Assembly (NCBI GenBank): GCA_030704615.1
Contig: CM060733.1
Span: forward strand, 21,762,001-21,826,000
From: Takakia lepidozioides
Taxonomy: Eukaryota > Streptophyta > Takakiopsida > Takakiales > Takakiaceae
DNA length: 64,000 nucleotides
Direction: 5' to 3'
This document shows, piece by piece, positions 23,071-34,509 of the stretch (positions are counted from its first letter, which is position 1; each line of letters starts with the position of its first letter). The position numbers were made by a program, and so were the translations under genes. Under the pieces are notes generated by a model, which worked only from the letters and a program-made list of their open reading frames with translations, made no database searches and was not told the DNA's origin.

Positions 23071-26000
23071 CAAAGGAAGTCTAGGGCACGATGAAGTCTA
23101 CAATCTGCAAACAAACTTATTTCCTGACAAAGCAAGCAAATGCTGCTGCATAGGGGTGGGTTGAACCATATTGACCTATACTGCAACGTTTGCTAAGTGC
23201 TTTGTCAGGAAAAAAAATGATGCAAAGTCACTTTGCTTTGGAAGAATAACTTGAGAGTAATAATCCAGAAGATCAAATCCTTGTTGCACCTACAGGTGTC
23301 CATTTTTCTTATTCTGTCGTGCCACAAAGATCAAGTCTTGAACTCCTTGCCAAGCATTTCAGACTTCAGGGGTGGAATGGATGATAAAGGTGAAGTCTGC
23401 AATGACTGAAAAAAGAAATTCATTACGTGAAAGGTTCAAAGCATGACATGATGGACTAAAAAAGAAACACTTAGGCTGCTTAAAAAAGTTTGAAAAGTTG
23501 TAACACATCATTTATTATTAGAGTACAATAAGTCATAAAGATTATATTTTATTCATCAATATATTCTAATGATATGTTGTAATTAACAAAAACAAAAACA
23601 AAACAAAAACAGATCACCCCCAATCATCCAACATTTATTCCTCGTTTATTAGTGTACCGGCTTAGCTCGTCGTCTCTCTGCAACTGCCATTCACTCACTC
23701 GCTTAGCTGCAATCTCGATGTTTATCACTCGCCCACTCCCGTTTGTTGTGTTCATTGTTTTTGTTTCAGGTACGCTTGTGCTCTCGGTTGTGCAAGTTTT
23801 CGCTATCGCTGATGCTTTCAGTTGACCACTATGCTTGGTAAGATCGTTCACCATGTCATCAGGTCCACCAACTTTGTATCCAAGGTGACAGACAAGAGCA
23901 CTATTGAGGCATTACAATTCTCAATGGAGTTGGCAAGATGTTTTGCAGAGTTTGAAGTACTCAACTCGCGGTTGATCTAGGGTCTAGAGGTCTTGGCCAA
24001 GCTGGCTTTTGGAGAAACATGGATTGTCTATGTATCATATCTTCACTCTAAGTCAGTTTATCCAGGGAAGGAAAAAAGACGGGAAACCCAGTTGAGTAAT
24101 TGGAAAGCTTTCAAACATGGTGATCGCATATTCATAAGCCAATTAGACGCGATCGACTCAATTAATTACTAGTTTGCTTTAGGATTGGTGTCTGGGAATG
24201 TACTGTTTGGGAGATAATAGAGGCTCAATGGCGTATTGGCAATCTTAGTTTAGGCACAAAAGTCTAGGATTCAGTGAGTACATGTGGGCCAGTTACTCAT
24301 GGCAGTCAGTATCACAGGCCGTGGCCCTTGACTGCTTTTTGGAAGCATCGTCCGTTGCTTGCAGTAGGAGAGGTGTCAAGAATTGCAATTCCAGGGTTAG
24401 TGTCAAGGGGACCATTTGATTTTCCAATAAGAACCTCCCGCGGAAATACGTCTTGTATGTTCGAAATCAACACATGATGTGGCATGAGCCTTGCTGGGCT
24501 CATAGGCTCACATGCTCACGATCTAGCATTCCCCGCCTTGGAGTACGTATCAGCAACATGGGTTGATAACTCCAACCAGACTAAGTCTCTAAAATTGATT
24601 CAAGTGGGGGTGCTTAAGGAATGCATGTCAATCATTCAAAGAGAAAGACCACCATTGAAATCTCTAAAGCTTACTGGATATAGAGAATTACATAAAGATT
24701 CAAAATATCCAGAAGATTTCGTGGATGAAGGTTCAAATTGAGGTCATACTAGGACAGAAACCCTCACATCATTGCACACTTGCACAGTTATAGAGCATCT
24801 TGGCTTCTATCCCAGCTCTCAATGAACTGCACTCATTGGATCTCAACAAATAACAATGAGATCATCAGAATCTCTATTATAATTGGCAAAAAGAGATTGT
24901 CTCCTCTGGCTAATGCTACTGATGGCGGTTCTCCAAGGAACTCCGTCTTCCGTCCAGCAGACCTTATGGAAACCCTAGACACCTTCAAACCCATAAGGTT
25001 AGTTATGTCAGAACCACACGGGTGTAAAGATCATGACATTGAGAACTTATCATTATTTTATACAAATAAAATTGCACTAGAAGGAAAAAGAAATAATTCA
25101 CGTGTTGAGAGGGTGCCATGCAAAAAATTTCCTGACAAGAAACTCTTTGGCCATTTAAGGACCAATCAACCTTAGTTCTAACAGTTATATAAAACTGAAT
25201 ACCCTACCATGCAAAAAAATGGTGTGTGACCTACTGCTGTAAACATTCATGTCTGTCTATTAACATGCCGATGACCTACAACGGCATCACAAAGTTTACA
25301 TCCCAGCCAACCATTGCATGAGCCTATGCATGAACATCTTAGTTGAAGCACAAGATACTTACAGTGCTTAAGGTTAAGCATTATCATAGCCACCTAGAAA
25401 GAGAAAAAGAGAAAAAAAATGTTTGCTAAAATGTCCACTTGAGTAGGCTAGCCTCACTTGCTCACAGTGGTAGTGACATATGCATGAATATGCAAGATCT
25501 GAGGGTTGTTGAAAAAAAATACCAGAGTAACAATCCCTGAAAATTGAGGTACACACAAACCATTGAAGCTCTTTACAGTCGATGCAATTATGTCTTTCGT
25601 ATGCGCTTCATGAATCTCTGAAGTCATAGACTAAGCACCAAATACTCGGTCTGCAACCACAACCAATGTATTCGCCTTTGAGAAATGCGAACTTGGACTT
25701 GAATAAATGTGTTGACTTCCCAACCAATCCCAACCAATCTCGATGGAAGAGCACACCACAGACACGCTTATAATGTGTAGGGGGAGAAATATTAATTGAG
25801 TGGTAGGTGACGGAAGTAGACCCATTTTCACTTCTCTCTCCCTCAGGAACTACATTACCAGTCTGTATATCTGTTGACCAAGTTTGAAAATCTTGAGGCT
25901 GAGCGAAAAACCCAGGCCCTTTTGGGGCCTAGTTATTGGACAAATCACACACAACATAATGATGTTTGTGTAAAGGGATTTCTAACTGGAAAACCCGGAT

Positions 26001-26259
26001 CAACTGTTTGTTCCAAGGTGAGTCACACTACAGGCGTCAAACCCTGACAAAGGTAGTTTCTGTCCCTTGGTGTTCAGCTCAAACTGAGTCGCGGGGTCAA
26101 TGACAACTGTAAGGCTACGATAAACAACGTCTTATGAATACATTCTCTTTTACTTGATGTGGAGGCTACGACAAGCAATGCCTTATGAGTACATTCTCTT
26201 ACTTGACGTGGGCCACAAGACTGCGGCAAACAAAGTCCACTCCAATCACTACATTTGGT
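23071..26259. other. Intergenic; scattered repeats, no recognised gene
   Basis: Open frames at 24274-24477, 24484-24741 and 24780-25175 (+) are adjacent but match nothing I recognise. 25865-26160 is a dispersed repeat shared with 61020-61310. 26111-26214 holds a ~50-bp tandem duplication (GGCTACGA...ATACATTCTC). Confidence 0.35.
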
Positions 26260-29116
26260 GGGTGAGTGCAAGATCAGGTGGCTCAAAAAAGGCAGATGTG
26301 ACCTCCACGAAAGTCCACAGGAAAAAAAAAATCTATGTTTCTTGTTCATTTTTTTTTTTTAACATTGATAGATATGATATGCCTAACATTTTTAGAAAAG
26401 GGTTCTATCATAAATATTTGATTTTTTTAAATTAAAACTATTATTCCATAATTTTAAAAAATAACTAATTTGTAGGTCCCCAATTATATAGGACATTTGT
26501 TCATCTAATTATCAGACAATCTTTGCATACCCAAATATGAAAAAATTTAAACACCGTGGACTTTTGAAAATTTGCAAGTGTCAAAGTGCTTGACCATGGA
26601 CATTCATTTGTAAAGCCACACTAATGTAATCACAGTAAGCTTTGGAAAAATGTCAGTCTTGAACTTCATAACAATCTCATAGATGCTTTCCCTCTCTAAT
26701 CTTGCAATAATAATACTCGTTTTTTACAGAGTGTGTATAACAGCCACAGTTCAAGTAGGAGATGTCGGTCCAGTCAGAGTCCACCCCTCCAAAAGCCCTG
26801 AGAACTGAGAAGCATGACCAGAGGTATCACAGTCCACGGACCTGACATAAGGATAGAGGTCACATAATTAAGTAGCAAAATTAGTAGACGGGTTGGTGGG
26901 CCGAAAGCAATGAGAGCAGTAGTGCCGGAAGTGATTACTGAGGAGGCTTCGAGACATAAAAGGTTGTCAGGGGGTCAGCATGCAGGTTCGCCCAAAAAAC
27001 CTAGAGATGATCAAAGGTTTGAGCCTCCACAAGATAGATGTGTACACAGTTAGGTCTCCAAGGAATTTTTGATTAAGTGCAGGAAGAGGCTGAAGATGTT
27101 CGCCTGTGAAATCAAAATGGGTAGCCACGCTGATGCCGATCGTTTCGTCGCCTTCCGCTTGACAGCATGTGAGGATTCCGATGCAACCTTCCGAACGTCT
27201 TGAGGATCCTTTGCCCAACGAGGCACATTCCTCAAAACAAGCCAGCAATGCAAATATATCAGGCTTTCTGGATTCTTATAAACTCGGTACAACTCAAGAG
27301 CTCTTTGAAGGTTGTCATCTTGACTAGAACCTCATTCACGAACGCTTAGAACTTGCTGATAAACATATGTAAACTTAGAAACATCGTGCTTTATATGACC
27401 CCATTTTGTCTCTAGAGACCTAGCTGGACAAGCACTGCAGCCTGGAGGAATGTGTGTATTATAATGTGCTCAGACTCTCTCCCGTAATGCTTGGTTCTTC
27501 TGCCCGTTACCGGTAGAAGGATCTTGGATAATATGCAGATAACTTCTACAAAGCTGCATTTTCTCATTATCGTTAAAATTCTTGCCCTTCGTCCCTCTCG
27601 ATCTATCAGACGTAAGTGTAAGAATAGGCATTGCTGTCGTAAGGAGTTGGAAAGTTGCAATGGCCACGGACGTTCTTCTGGAGGTAGAGGCGAGGAGGGA
27701 CTGCCAGTCCATTGGACAACATGACCGTTGGCCAACCGAATCTGACCATAGCGTGCGACTATCGGGGTCAACAAAGGAGCAGTAGATGTAGTGGGAGAGA
27801 GGATGAGTTTAAGTGGGGACTTTCACTTTCAAACTGGGGTTTGTTTTGAAAAGGAGCATCTTTCGAAATTTGCAGACACTGTAAGACTATGAAACGAAAA
27901 TGATATATGCATGTAGGACAACAAGCGAAATTGCCCGCGCATTACAAATATCCACGGGAACAATCGGGCCATTGCCCTCATGCCACGTGTGCTCTAATGT
28001 AATTATCCTACAAAACTCGATACTAACGGGTCTGTCTGGCACCGGAAAGTGACCGTTCGGGATGTCACGTGTGGAAAAACGGCCACAGAGGGTTGTTTGG
28101 ACTATCTGCCACGTACACACTCACGTCATCCTACAGCGAAACCTAGAATAAAAAATAACGAAATTGTCAAATCTAATTCATCTATACCCTGAACCTATGG
28201 GAAATGCGTGTTTTTTGTGAAGGCAGTTCTTACAAATTTATGATACAAAAATAACTAATTTCTATGCTTTTCAAAAATCCCTAACATTTTATGGACTACA
28301 TATTTTAGTGTAAGATAAGGCATTCTAGATTCCTCAAAATGGGGGTGATCATAATGTGAGTATTTTCTTATAGTGGCATTGAAAATTGACCAAGAACAAA
28401 GTACATAATCATCAGATTACGGACTATGACATTTTACTAAGGACTTCTTAAAAAGTCCTTAACTTTCAATACACTTAGTATTTTGAAATTAAACTTGAAA
28501 GAGTGGGTGAAACCTATATTATCCTTTAGAGTCATTTATTCAAATATTCTATTCGATTGAAGAGTGTGAATGTATACCATCAGTCTATGTGCAAGAAAAA
28601 AAATGTTGTAACAGCCAGAAATGGACACTGTAGGCTGCAAAGACCCTGAGTCATTTTACATCTGGACTCCAAATATAAATTGTCATTGAGCAATAAGAGA
28701 CATGGATGAATTTGTAGACAATTTCATTCATTTATTAGTTTGCTACGGACTTTTATATACCTTCAAACATACCCAAAAAGTTTCAAAAGTCCATGGTGTT
28801 TAAAATGTTTTATTTCGGGCAGAACTCTTCAATGACAATACAAAGATTGACATGATCTATAGGTTCCGATAATTAGATGAACAAATGTCATATAGGACCT
28901 ACAAATTAGTTATTTTTTAAATTATAGAATAATATTTTTAATAAAAAAAATACATCAAATATTTAGTATGGAACCCTTTACTAAAAATGTTAGGCATATC
29001 AGTATCTATCAATATAAAAATATGTTTGAATAAGACACACACATTAATTTTTTTTCCGTGGGTTTTCGTGGAGGTTACATCTGCCGTTTTTTAGCCACTT
29101 TATCCTACACTCACCC
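26260..29116. mobile_element. DNA-transposon-like element with ~320-bp terminal inverted repeats
   Basis: Left arm 26260-26577 and right arm 28781-29116 are inverted copies with small indels. Both start GGGTGAGTG at the outside and share CCTCCACGAAA, ATGTTAGGCATATCA and AATTAGATGAACAAATGTC. Long arms fit Mutator-like or foldback elements. No clear target-site duplication is seen, so the class is open. Inside, minus-strand frame 27050-27292 looks like an accessory-protein fragment of PIF/Harbinger type. Confidence 0.6.
27050..27292 (-). pseudogene. Possible PIF/Harbinger accessory (Myb/NAM-associated) protein fragment
   Basis: The frame contains SLIYLHCWLVLRNVPRW followed by a basic Ser/Lys stretch (KVASESSHAVKRKATKRSA). 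Plant transposon-associated SANT/NAM-like proteins show the pattern F-HCW-L---PKW followed by a KR-rich linker. It is short, lacks the N-terminal helices and has an overlapping frame at 26967-27248, so it is a decayed fragment at best. Confidence 0.35.
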
Positions 29117-29872
29117 AAAGAGTCCTCCGACTCATATCATTCAATACTTAAAAAGTGAAACTGAAGGAGTTTGTACCAAATATCCACCATCATGACTGCA
29201 ATGCTCTCATGCACATCTAGGCAAAAACAATAATTCTCCTATTAGCAACACTCAATTGAGGCTCTCAATGTCACGGCCATTAAAAGTATCAGCAGCCTAT
29301 ATAGTACCGGCAGCTCCTCATTGATTTGTTTCACATCCATTGGCATCAACGTTTTTTTTATGGTATTTACATTGTAGCACAAGTGGCATCCATGAGAACC
29401 TTAGAGGAGCACATATGGCTCTTGTACAAAATACATAGTCGAAATTGCTGGCGATAATATGAGATTTTGAATGGGTGTTGGGCGAATGAACCTAAAACCT
29501 AGTAGACTTGCTAAGGCGAATAACCCAGAATTGACCTAGCAAATTGGAGGCTCTCAACATGGAGACTCGATAGAAATTATGGCAACCACCACCAAAAAAA
29601 TGAACAAGTGACATTCTCATTCTGTTTTTGTAAACCTCTGCCACCCTTTTGATTATCATCCTCCTCTATAGTCACCCTTTTGCCCTCCTCCGCGGCCACC
29701 TTTTTCATATTTAGGAACTTTATTATCCAAACCAGGTTGCTATCGATACTAAGGTGTTAGGAATTGTACACCAAATCAAATGGCTACCTAGGGAGTTTTC
29801 TCCGCTAAGCTTCCCATATACATGTTGATAATTTACCACTACAAAGTGTATCTATATAGACTATACTTACCA

Positions 29873-29933
<61 letters not shown>

Positions 29934-30341
29934 GAAAAATGGGCAGCATAGCTGGCTCCACGTCCTCCTGCCCACTCAGAACGGGGCGATGTCCTGTAGG
30001 TAGTCGGTGGGAGTTGGCTCCTCTGTTGTAAATTGCCTTCATTCAATATGGCGCCATGTGCCTCCCTCTTACGGCCCCTCTGACGAATGGTGGGCCCACC
30101 AAATCAGGTTTTGGCAAAAAGTTTGTATTTTTCAGCCTCATTTCCCTTTGCCCCTGTCGCCAAGACACACGCGAGGTTGAAATCTGGTGATTATTCGCCA
30201 CTAAAAGAATGGCTGATTGGCATCCATGCAACTACTGACTAGCCATTTTCTTTCCCAAACACTAAAGGATAAAATTGAGGAGCTAAGACGTTAGACAAGC
30301 CGCGCCGTCGCATTGATCTGCATTTGCTTCACCAAATCCTC
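29117..30341. other. Intergenic with compound microsatellite
   Basis: A (GA)n(CA)n(TA)n tract lies at 29879-29932. Otherwise no gene is seen. Downstream of the transposase fragment (below 30342 on the minus strand) residual similarity to a Harbinger frame fades within about 60 bp. Confidence 0.4.
29879..29932 (+). repeat. Compound microsatellite (GA)n(CA)n(TA)n
   Basis: Uninterrupted dinucleotide runs: about 12 GA, 11 CA and 4 TA units. Confidence 0.9.
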
Positions 30342-30954
30342 TCATGTAGGTTGTCGAAGGTAAGTGAACTGGAAACAATCACGAATCGCTGCACATAACC
30401 TCTTTATACTTTTCATGGCTGTGCTGGCTTCTAGCCGAACGTACTCATTACTTGCATCAACAACTATACCGTATGCGAGCATTTTTAATATTGCAACAGT
30501 GCATTTTCGAATGCTCGACAACACCATTAAACCTGCTGCATTCGGCCTCTTTGTGAAATAAGCATAATAAGAAGTGGCAACATCCATGATCTTGATAAAC
30601 AATGGCTTACTCATCCGAGATCTGCGTCTAAACAAACGCTCATCATACGTAGGGTTGATTGCATCAAAGTAATATCAAACAATCATGCCCATCACTTCTG
30701 TCTCTCTGTATACCGTACAAACTCCCAATGGTCGATCCTCCTATCTTTGGAGCAGACTCACTCACTTCAAGCTTTTGTTGCTGCTGATCTAAGATGAGGT
30801 TCATGAACAACTCTTCATCATAGTCTGATCCATAAAGGTTAGCTTCAATAGAGGTTGCAAAGTTCTGTCTCCAAGCATCTGCCATTGCACTAAAGCAAGC
30901 TGCAGGTAGTGAAATCAGAGGTGAAAATGATAATTTGGGTGTAATTGATGGCAA
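30342..30954 (-). pseudogene. PIF/Harbinger transposase remnant, N-terminal part
   Basis: Two minus-strand frames, 30664-30954 then 30342-30635 (plus a few codons upstream of its first Met), read as one protein interrupted by a one-base frameshift near 30665-30680. Key segments are INPTYDERLFRRRSRMSKPL, KRPNAAGLMVLSSIRKCTVA, MLAYGIVVDASNEYVRLEAS and TAMKSIKRLCAAIRDCF. They match plant Harbinger transposases in order and spacing (FRRRFRM...QKCTAAIRMLAYG...DEYVRIGEST...LKRFC). The catalytic DDE half is missing; stops follow after YLRQPT. Inactive. Confidence 0.75.
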
Positions 30955-32340
30955 CGGATCACAGTTACAGGCGTTGGAATGGAACAGTAGAGTTTCCAGG
31001 CTATGGTGGAAGTGAAGCTGCTACCAATAATTGCACAATAATGACATGCATCCGTAGGTTGCTGTGGGGCAAGTTGTAATTTGGCCGCTTGCTGGCATTA
31101 TTGCCTCAACAAAATACCCGCCAAGTTGACGGTTTTGCGCCTGTTTGGTGAGGCTCTGCTGGTCATGTCCTAGGTCCATTGGGATCTTACGGCCTTCATC
31201 TTTTCTTTTCTGATTTCATCTATTTTATTTTAGTATTAAGCCATGCACCACGATCTTCAAGAGATCTCAGCCATCCACCTCAAGAAAGAACCCTATGTCT
31301 TTATTCACCCGGAAAGAACTGGGGCTGATTTCTCTTCATTATACAACGTAATAGCCAGCCATGAGTATGAGGGCAATACAAAAAAGTATAATGCACAATG
31401 CTGATTATACTCTGTGTATTGCACACCTCCAACATTTCCTTGTCTTTTACCTAGCCTCCAAGACCTTTTTCTTTCACTAGTTCCATTTCAGAAACAATTA
31501 ACACGCCCTCGGCATACTCCCCTCACACACGGCGGTTGGCCCTCCAAGGGGGACTTCCCCTGTACGTAATTAGCAGCTTATTGTGGTGAACATATTTGAA
31601 TATAAGTAGACCCATGGGGGAAGAGCCGATAGATTCATATACCATCAACGCTAACTCGAGTTGGCATCATATATATATATATACTCGATGTTCAATGAAG
31701 TGGACATAATTTTCTCAAGTGAACATCCATAATGGAGGTAGCAGTGAAATATTTTAACGATTTGATCCCAGGATCACCTCAGGAGAAATAAACACCAACA
31801 TCTGTGAAACTTAGACATTAACCCATAACTGCGTACCCACCTAAATATTCATCCATGAAAATGAACCGTACCTTATGGTGCCTACGTGCCAGCATTTGCA
31901 TCCACTCGCCAAAATTGAGTCCATTTTCACAGTAAAATTTGGTAGATTGTACGATTTTGGCGATGATTCTTTTTTATGTTTGGTTTTTGAAAATTAATTT
32001 TTGGTTTGCCAACCAACTTCCAATTTGAGTTCATCGAGGGCCTTTGTCCCTGTTCATCCACCAAAAAAAAAAAGAAAAAAAAAACGAGGCCTGGTTGTTT
32101 ATATTTTCTTGGCTATTTCTTCCTAATCTGTGGTAGGAATATCGAGTTTTAGCAAAAAATGAGAGAGAAAGACCATATTTGTAGTATGTGCTTTCTAGGT
32201 GTTTTTGGAGGGGTTGAGACTTGAAACTGCCGTCCACTGTAACATGGAATCTCAAAAACAGACGGCAAGGCCATCCAAAAATTGAAAATTTCCAAATCCC
32301 TTTGGAAATCTCCAAATCCCACTTATGAAAATATTCTCAT
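30955..32340. other. Intergenic; nothing recognised
   Basis: No domain or RNA gene. A short (TA)n run lies near 31670-31683. Confidence 0.4.
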
Positions 32341-32984
32341 ATGGCATAAATGCCAGATTTCAGGACACATTTTCTCACTCAACAAGTTTATATGCTCCTC
32401 TATGTGGCTCAATAAGGTTGGCCATGCTAACAGTCAACCTTGTGCCCCCTCCCTCCCTTAACTCGCGTTTATAGAATATTGTACATGTGGCAGGAATCAT
32501 CCAGCTGGCATACTTTCAATTGGAGTAACTGGCATGTTTTCAAGTGGAGCCAGTCGGCCATGTCATCACGAACCCAATTGCAAGTTAAAAGTTTAGAGAG
32601 TTACAAGGGCTTAAATTTAAAAAAATAAAATAAAATAAAATAACTTTACAAGGGCTTAAACTTGAAAGTACTTATATCACTGAATGGTTTTTTTTTTTTC
32701 CGAATGGATTAAAAGTAGAGAATTATAATTATGTATTATCTATTTTACATAAAATAAAATACAAAATAAAAAAATCTACGACACCTCTGAAACACAACAA
32801 AAAGTGAAGTAATCCCATGCCAATAATACAGTTATCAATTATAAATATACTACACAAATATATATACACACAATAACCATTATAAAAAGTACCACTTATA
32901 TATACATATTTATTTATATAAAAAATCCAAATAATCCCAAATAAAGTTCTGTCCCCTGTTTTATCGAAAATAAAAAATAACCAA

Positions 32985-33895
32985 CAGTCAATAGCTCGGT
33001 TTGGTTAAGTGCACTCACTGCCACCTAGATGATTCTGGGGTCAAATCTTGCTACTTAAAGAGTGTGGTATTCTCTTCTCCCCCTTCCCTGGGCGGTGTCC
33101 TTCTTGTTCGTCTCCAGGGCGCATAAATGAGAGAGGTTGTTTTCTCCAGTGTTGGTTTGGTATTTGGGTTTGGCCGGGCATCAACCCGGGTCTCTCCTAA
33201 CCTAACCTACTGTTCTCTGTTCCTCCTGTAAACATTTGTAGTACCCTACCAGAAGGTTCCCGAGTTCCTTGGCAGCCCCCGCAATCCCCAATGGCGGCGG
33301 TTAGGGTTCTACCAAGCTCGACTCGGTGTTCCATGTCTGTTCGGTTATCATGTTAATATGCTCATATAGACATTATGGATGCAAGGTTTCATGTGTTTAT
33401 GAGCGTTGACACGTGGATGCAATTCTGATTTAGCGTATAATTGTATGGGGGTTGGTATCCTATGAGATGAGCGGTTTCACTTGTGGTTTTCTTGAATATT
33501 CAAATAGTTCAGATGGCCATTTCAATATTGAATTTGAATTTGAATACTAGTACCATTTTTATTTTATTATTATTTTACATATTTCTAGGTTATTGAGATA
33601 CCATTGCTCATATCCGCATTGATTGATTGATTTTATTTTATTTTTGAAACCACTCTATGCATACAAGATTCATACTTGAAAAAATCAGGGGCTGCATTAT
33701 TGGAAAACCTACCTGCCTTAAAAAATTCAGCACTGCATACCAGGACCTTCCTGGTATTTCCAATTCAAGATACCATACCAACACTGTTTTCTCCTCTCAC
33801 TATCAAGGGGCCTGATTTGTGAGCTGTCGCTCCCAGGTGTTTCCCTTTTAGAAAAGAAGGGAGTAAAAAATAAATAAAATAAAAATAAAAATAAA
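32985..33895 (+). mobile_element. SINE split by a hAT-like insertion
   Basis: The head at 32985-33147 (AACAGTCAATAGCTCGG, GGGGTCAAATC) and tail at 33787-33895 (TTTTCTCCTCTCACTATCAA, GGGGCCTGATTTGTGAG) are the two halves of one SINE, separated by the element at 33148-33786. Confidence 0.65.
33148..33786. mobile_element. hAT-like element (639 bp) with perfect 8-bp target duplication
   Basis: Ends AGTGTTGGTTTGGTAT and ATACCATACCAACACTG are terminal inverted repeats. TTTTCTCC occurs at 33140-33147 and again at 33787-33794. No transposase frame; non-autonomous. The interior includes CAGGACCTTCCTGGTATT near the right end. Confidence 0.7.
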
Positions 33896-33942
33896 ATTGA
33901 AGAGAAGAAAATGTTCCCGGGAGGAAGAAAAAGAACAAAACG

Positions 33943-34166
33943 AAACTGGAGACCAACAGTCAGTAGCTCAGTTGGTAAAGTGCACTGAGTGCCATCCGGA
34001 TGACCCTGGGGTCAACTCCTGCTACTTGACGGGTGTGGTACGCTCTTCTCCCCGTGGATCGCATCGGAAAGCCTTACGGCGAGGTTACTGAGAGGTTATT
34101 TTCTCCTCTCTCTATCTGTCGCTCCCAGGTTTCCCTTTAAATTATTAAAAAAAAAAAAAACTGGAG
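33943..34166 (+). mobile_element. Complete SINE with TSD and in-window empty sites
   Basis: Body 33952-34157 is flanked by AAACTGGAG (33943-33951 and 34158-34166). The head has an A-box-like CAGTAGCTCAGTTGGTAAAG and a B-box-like GGGGTCAACTCC; the tail ends in a poly(A) run. The same target without insertion is present in both tandem units (16801-16816 and 20183-20198, opposite strand), confirming retroposition. Confidence 0.75.
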
Positions 34167-34215
34167 CCTTGCTATGGAGTACTGTACCGCCGAACGTGAT
34201 GGTGACCGCAGTTAT

Positions 34216-34450
34216 ATTTTCCCGGCATGCACTGCACCCAGCGCAAGCCTTGCACACGTAATGAGCCCAGAGAAGGCGACACAAAGTGAATGTAAAGGCT
34301 GTGTACAGCTCCAGGCGCGCTCGGGGGCCCCGCCGGAAAACACGGTGTACCGGCCGGTGTCGTGGGGCGTCGCCAGAGGCGCGTTGCGCACCGCCGCTTT
34401 TTGAATCCCGGCAGCTCGTGAGCGGCAGAGCGTAGGCTGTGTAGGGCCGT
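34216..34450. other. GC-rich intergenic stretch before the threonine aldolase promoter
   Basis: No gene recognised; dense CpG words (GGCGCGTTGCGC, CGGCCGGTGTCG). Confidence 0.4.
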
Positions 34451-34455
34451 GAGAA

Positions 34456-34463
34456 ATTATAAA
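34456..34463 (+). promoter_or_regulatory. TATA-like box upstream of threonine aldolase gene
   Basis: ATTATAAA lies about 770 bp before the ATG. A donor-like GAG/GTGAGT near 34652 and an acceptor TCAG just before 35227 suggest a 5'-UTR intron between it and the start codon. Confidence 0.3.
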
Positions 34464-34509
34464 GAGCCGCAGAGGCGGCCGGAGCTTTTTCTCTCTTGTT
34501 GCGATCGAC

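Larger units (their letters stand above)
32340..34215 (-). repeat. Inverted, SINE-interrupted partial copy of the 16.8-17.5 kb repeat
   Basis: 32350-32984 is the reverse complement of about 16861-17520: the GTGATATAAGTACTTTCAAG, ACATGTCAG/CCAATTG and CTGTTTTATC landmarks appear in inverse order. 33896-33951 and 34158-34215 continue into the equivalent of 16765-16860. Insertions at 32985-33895 and 33952-34157 split it. Confidence 0.7.
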
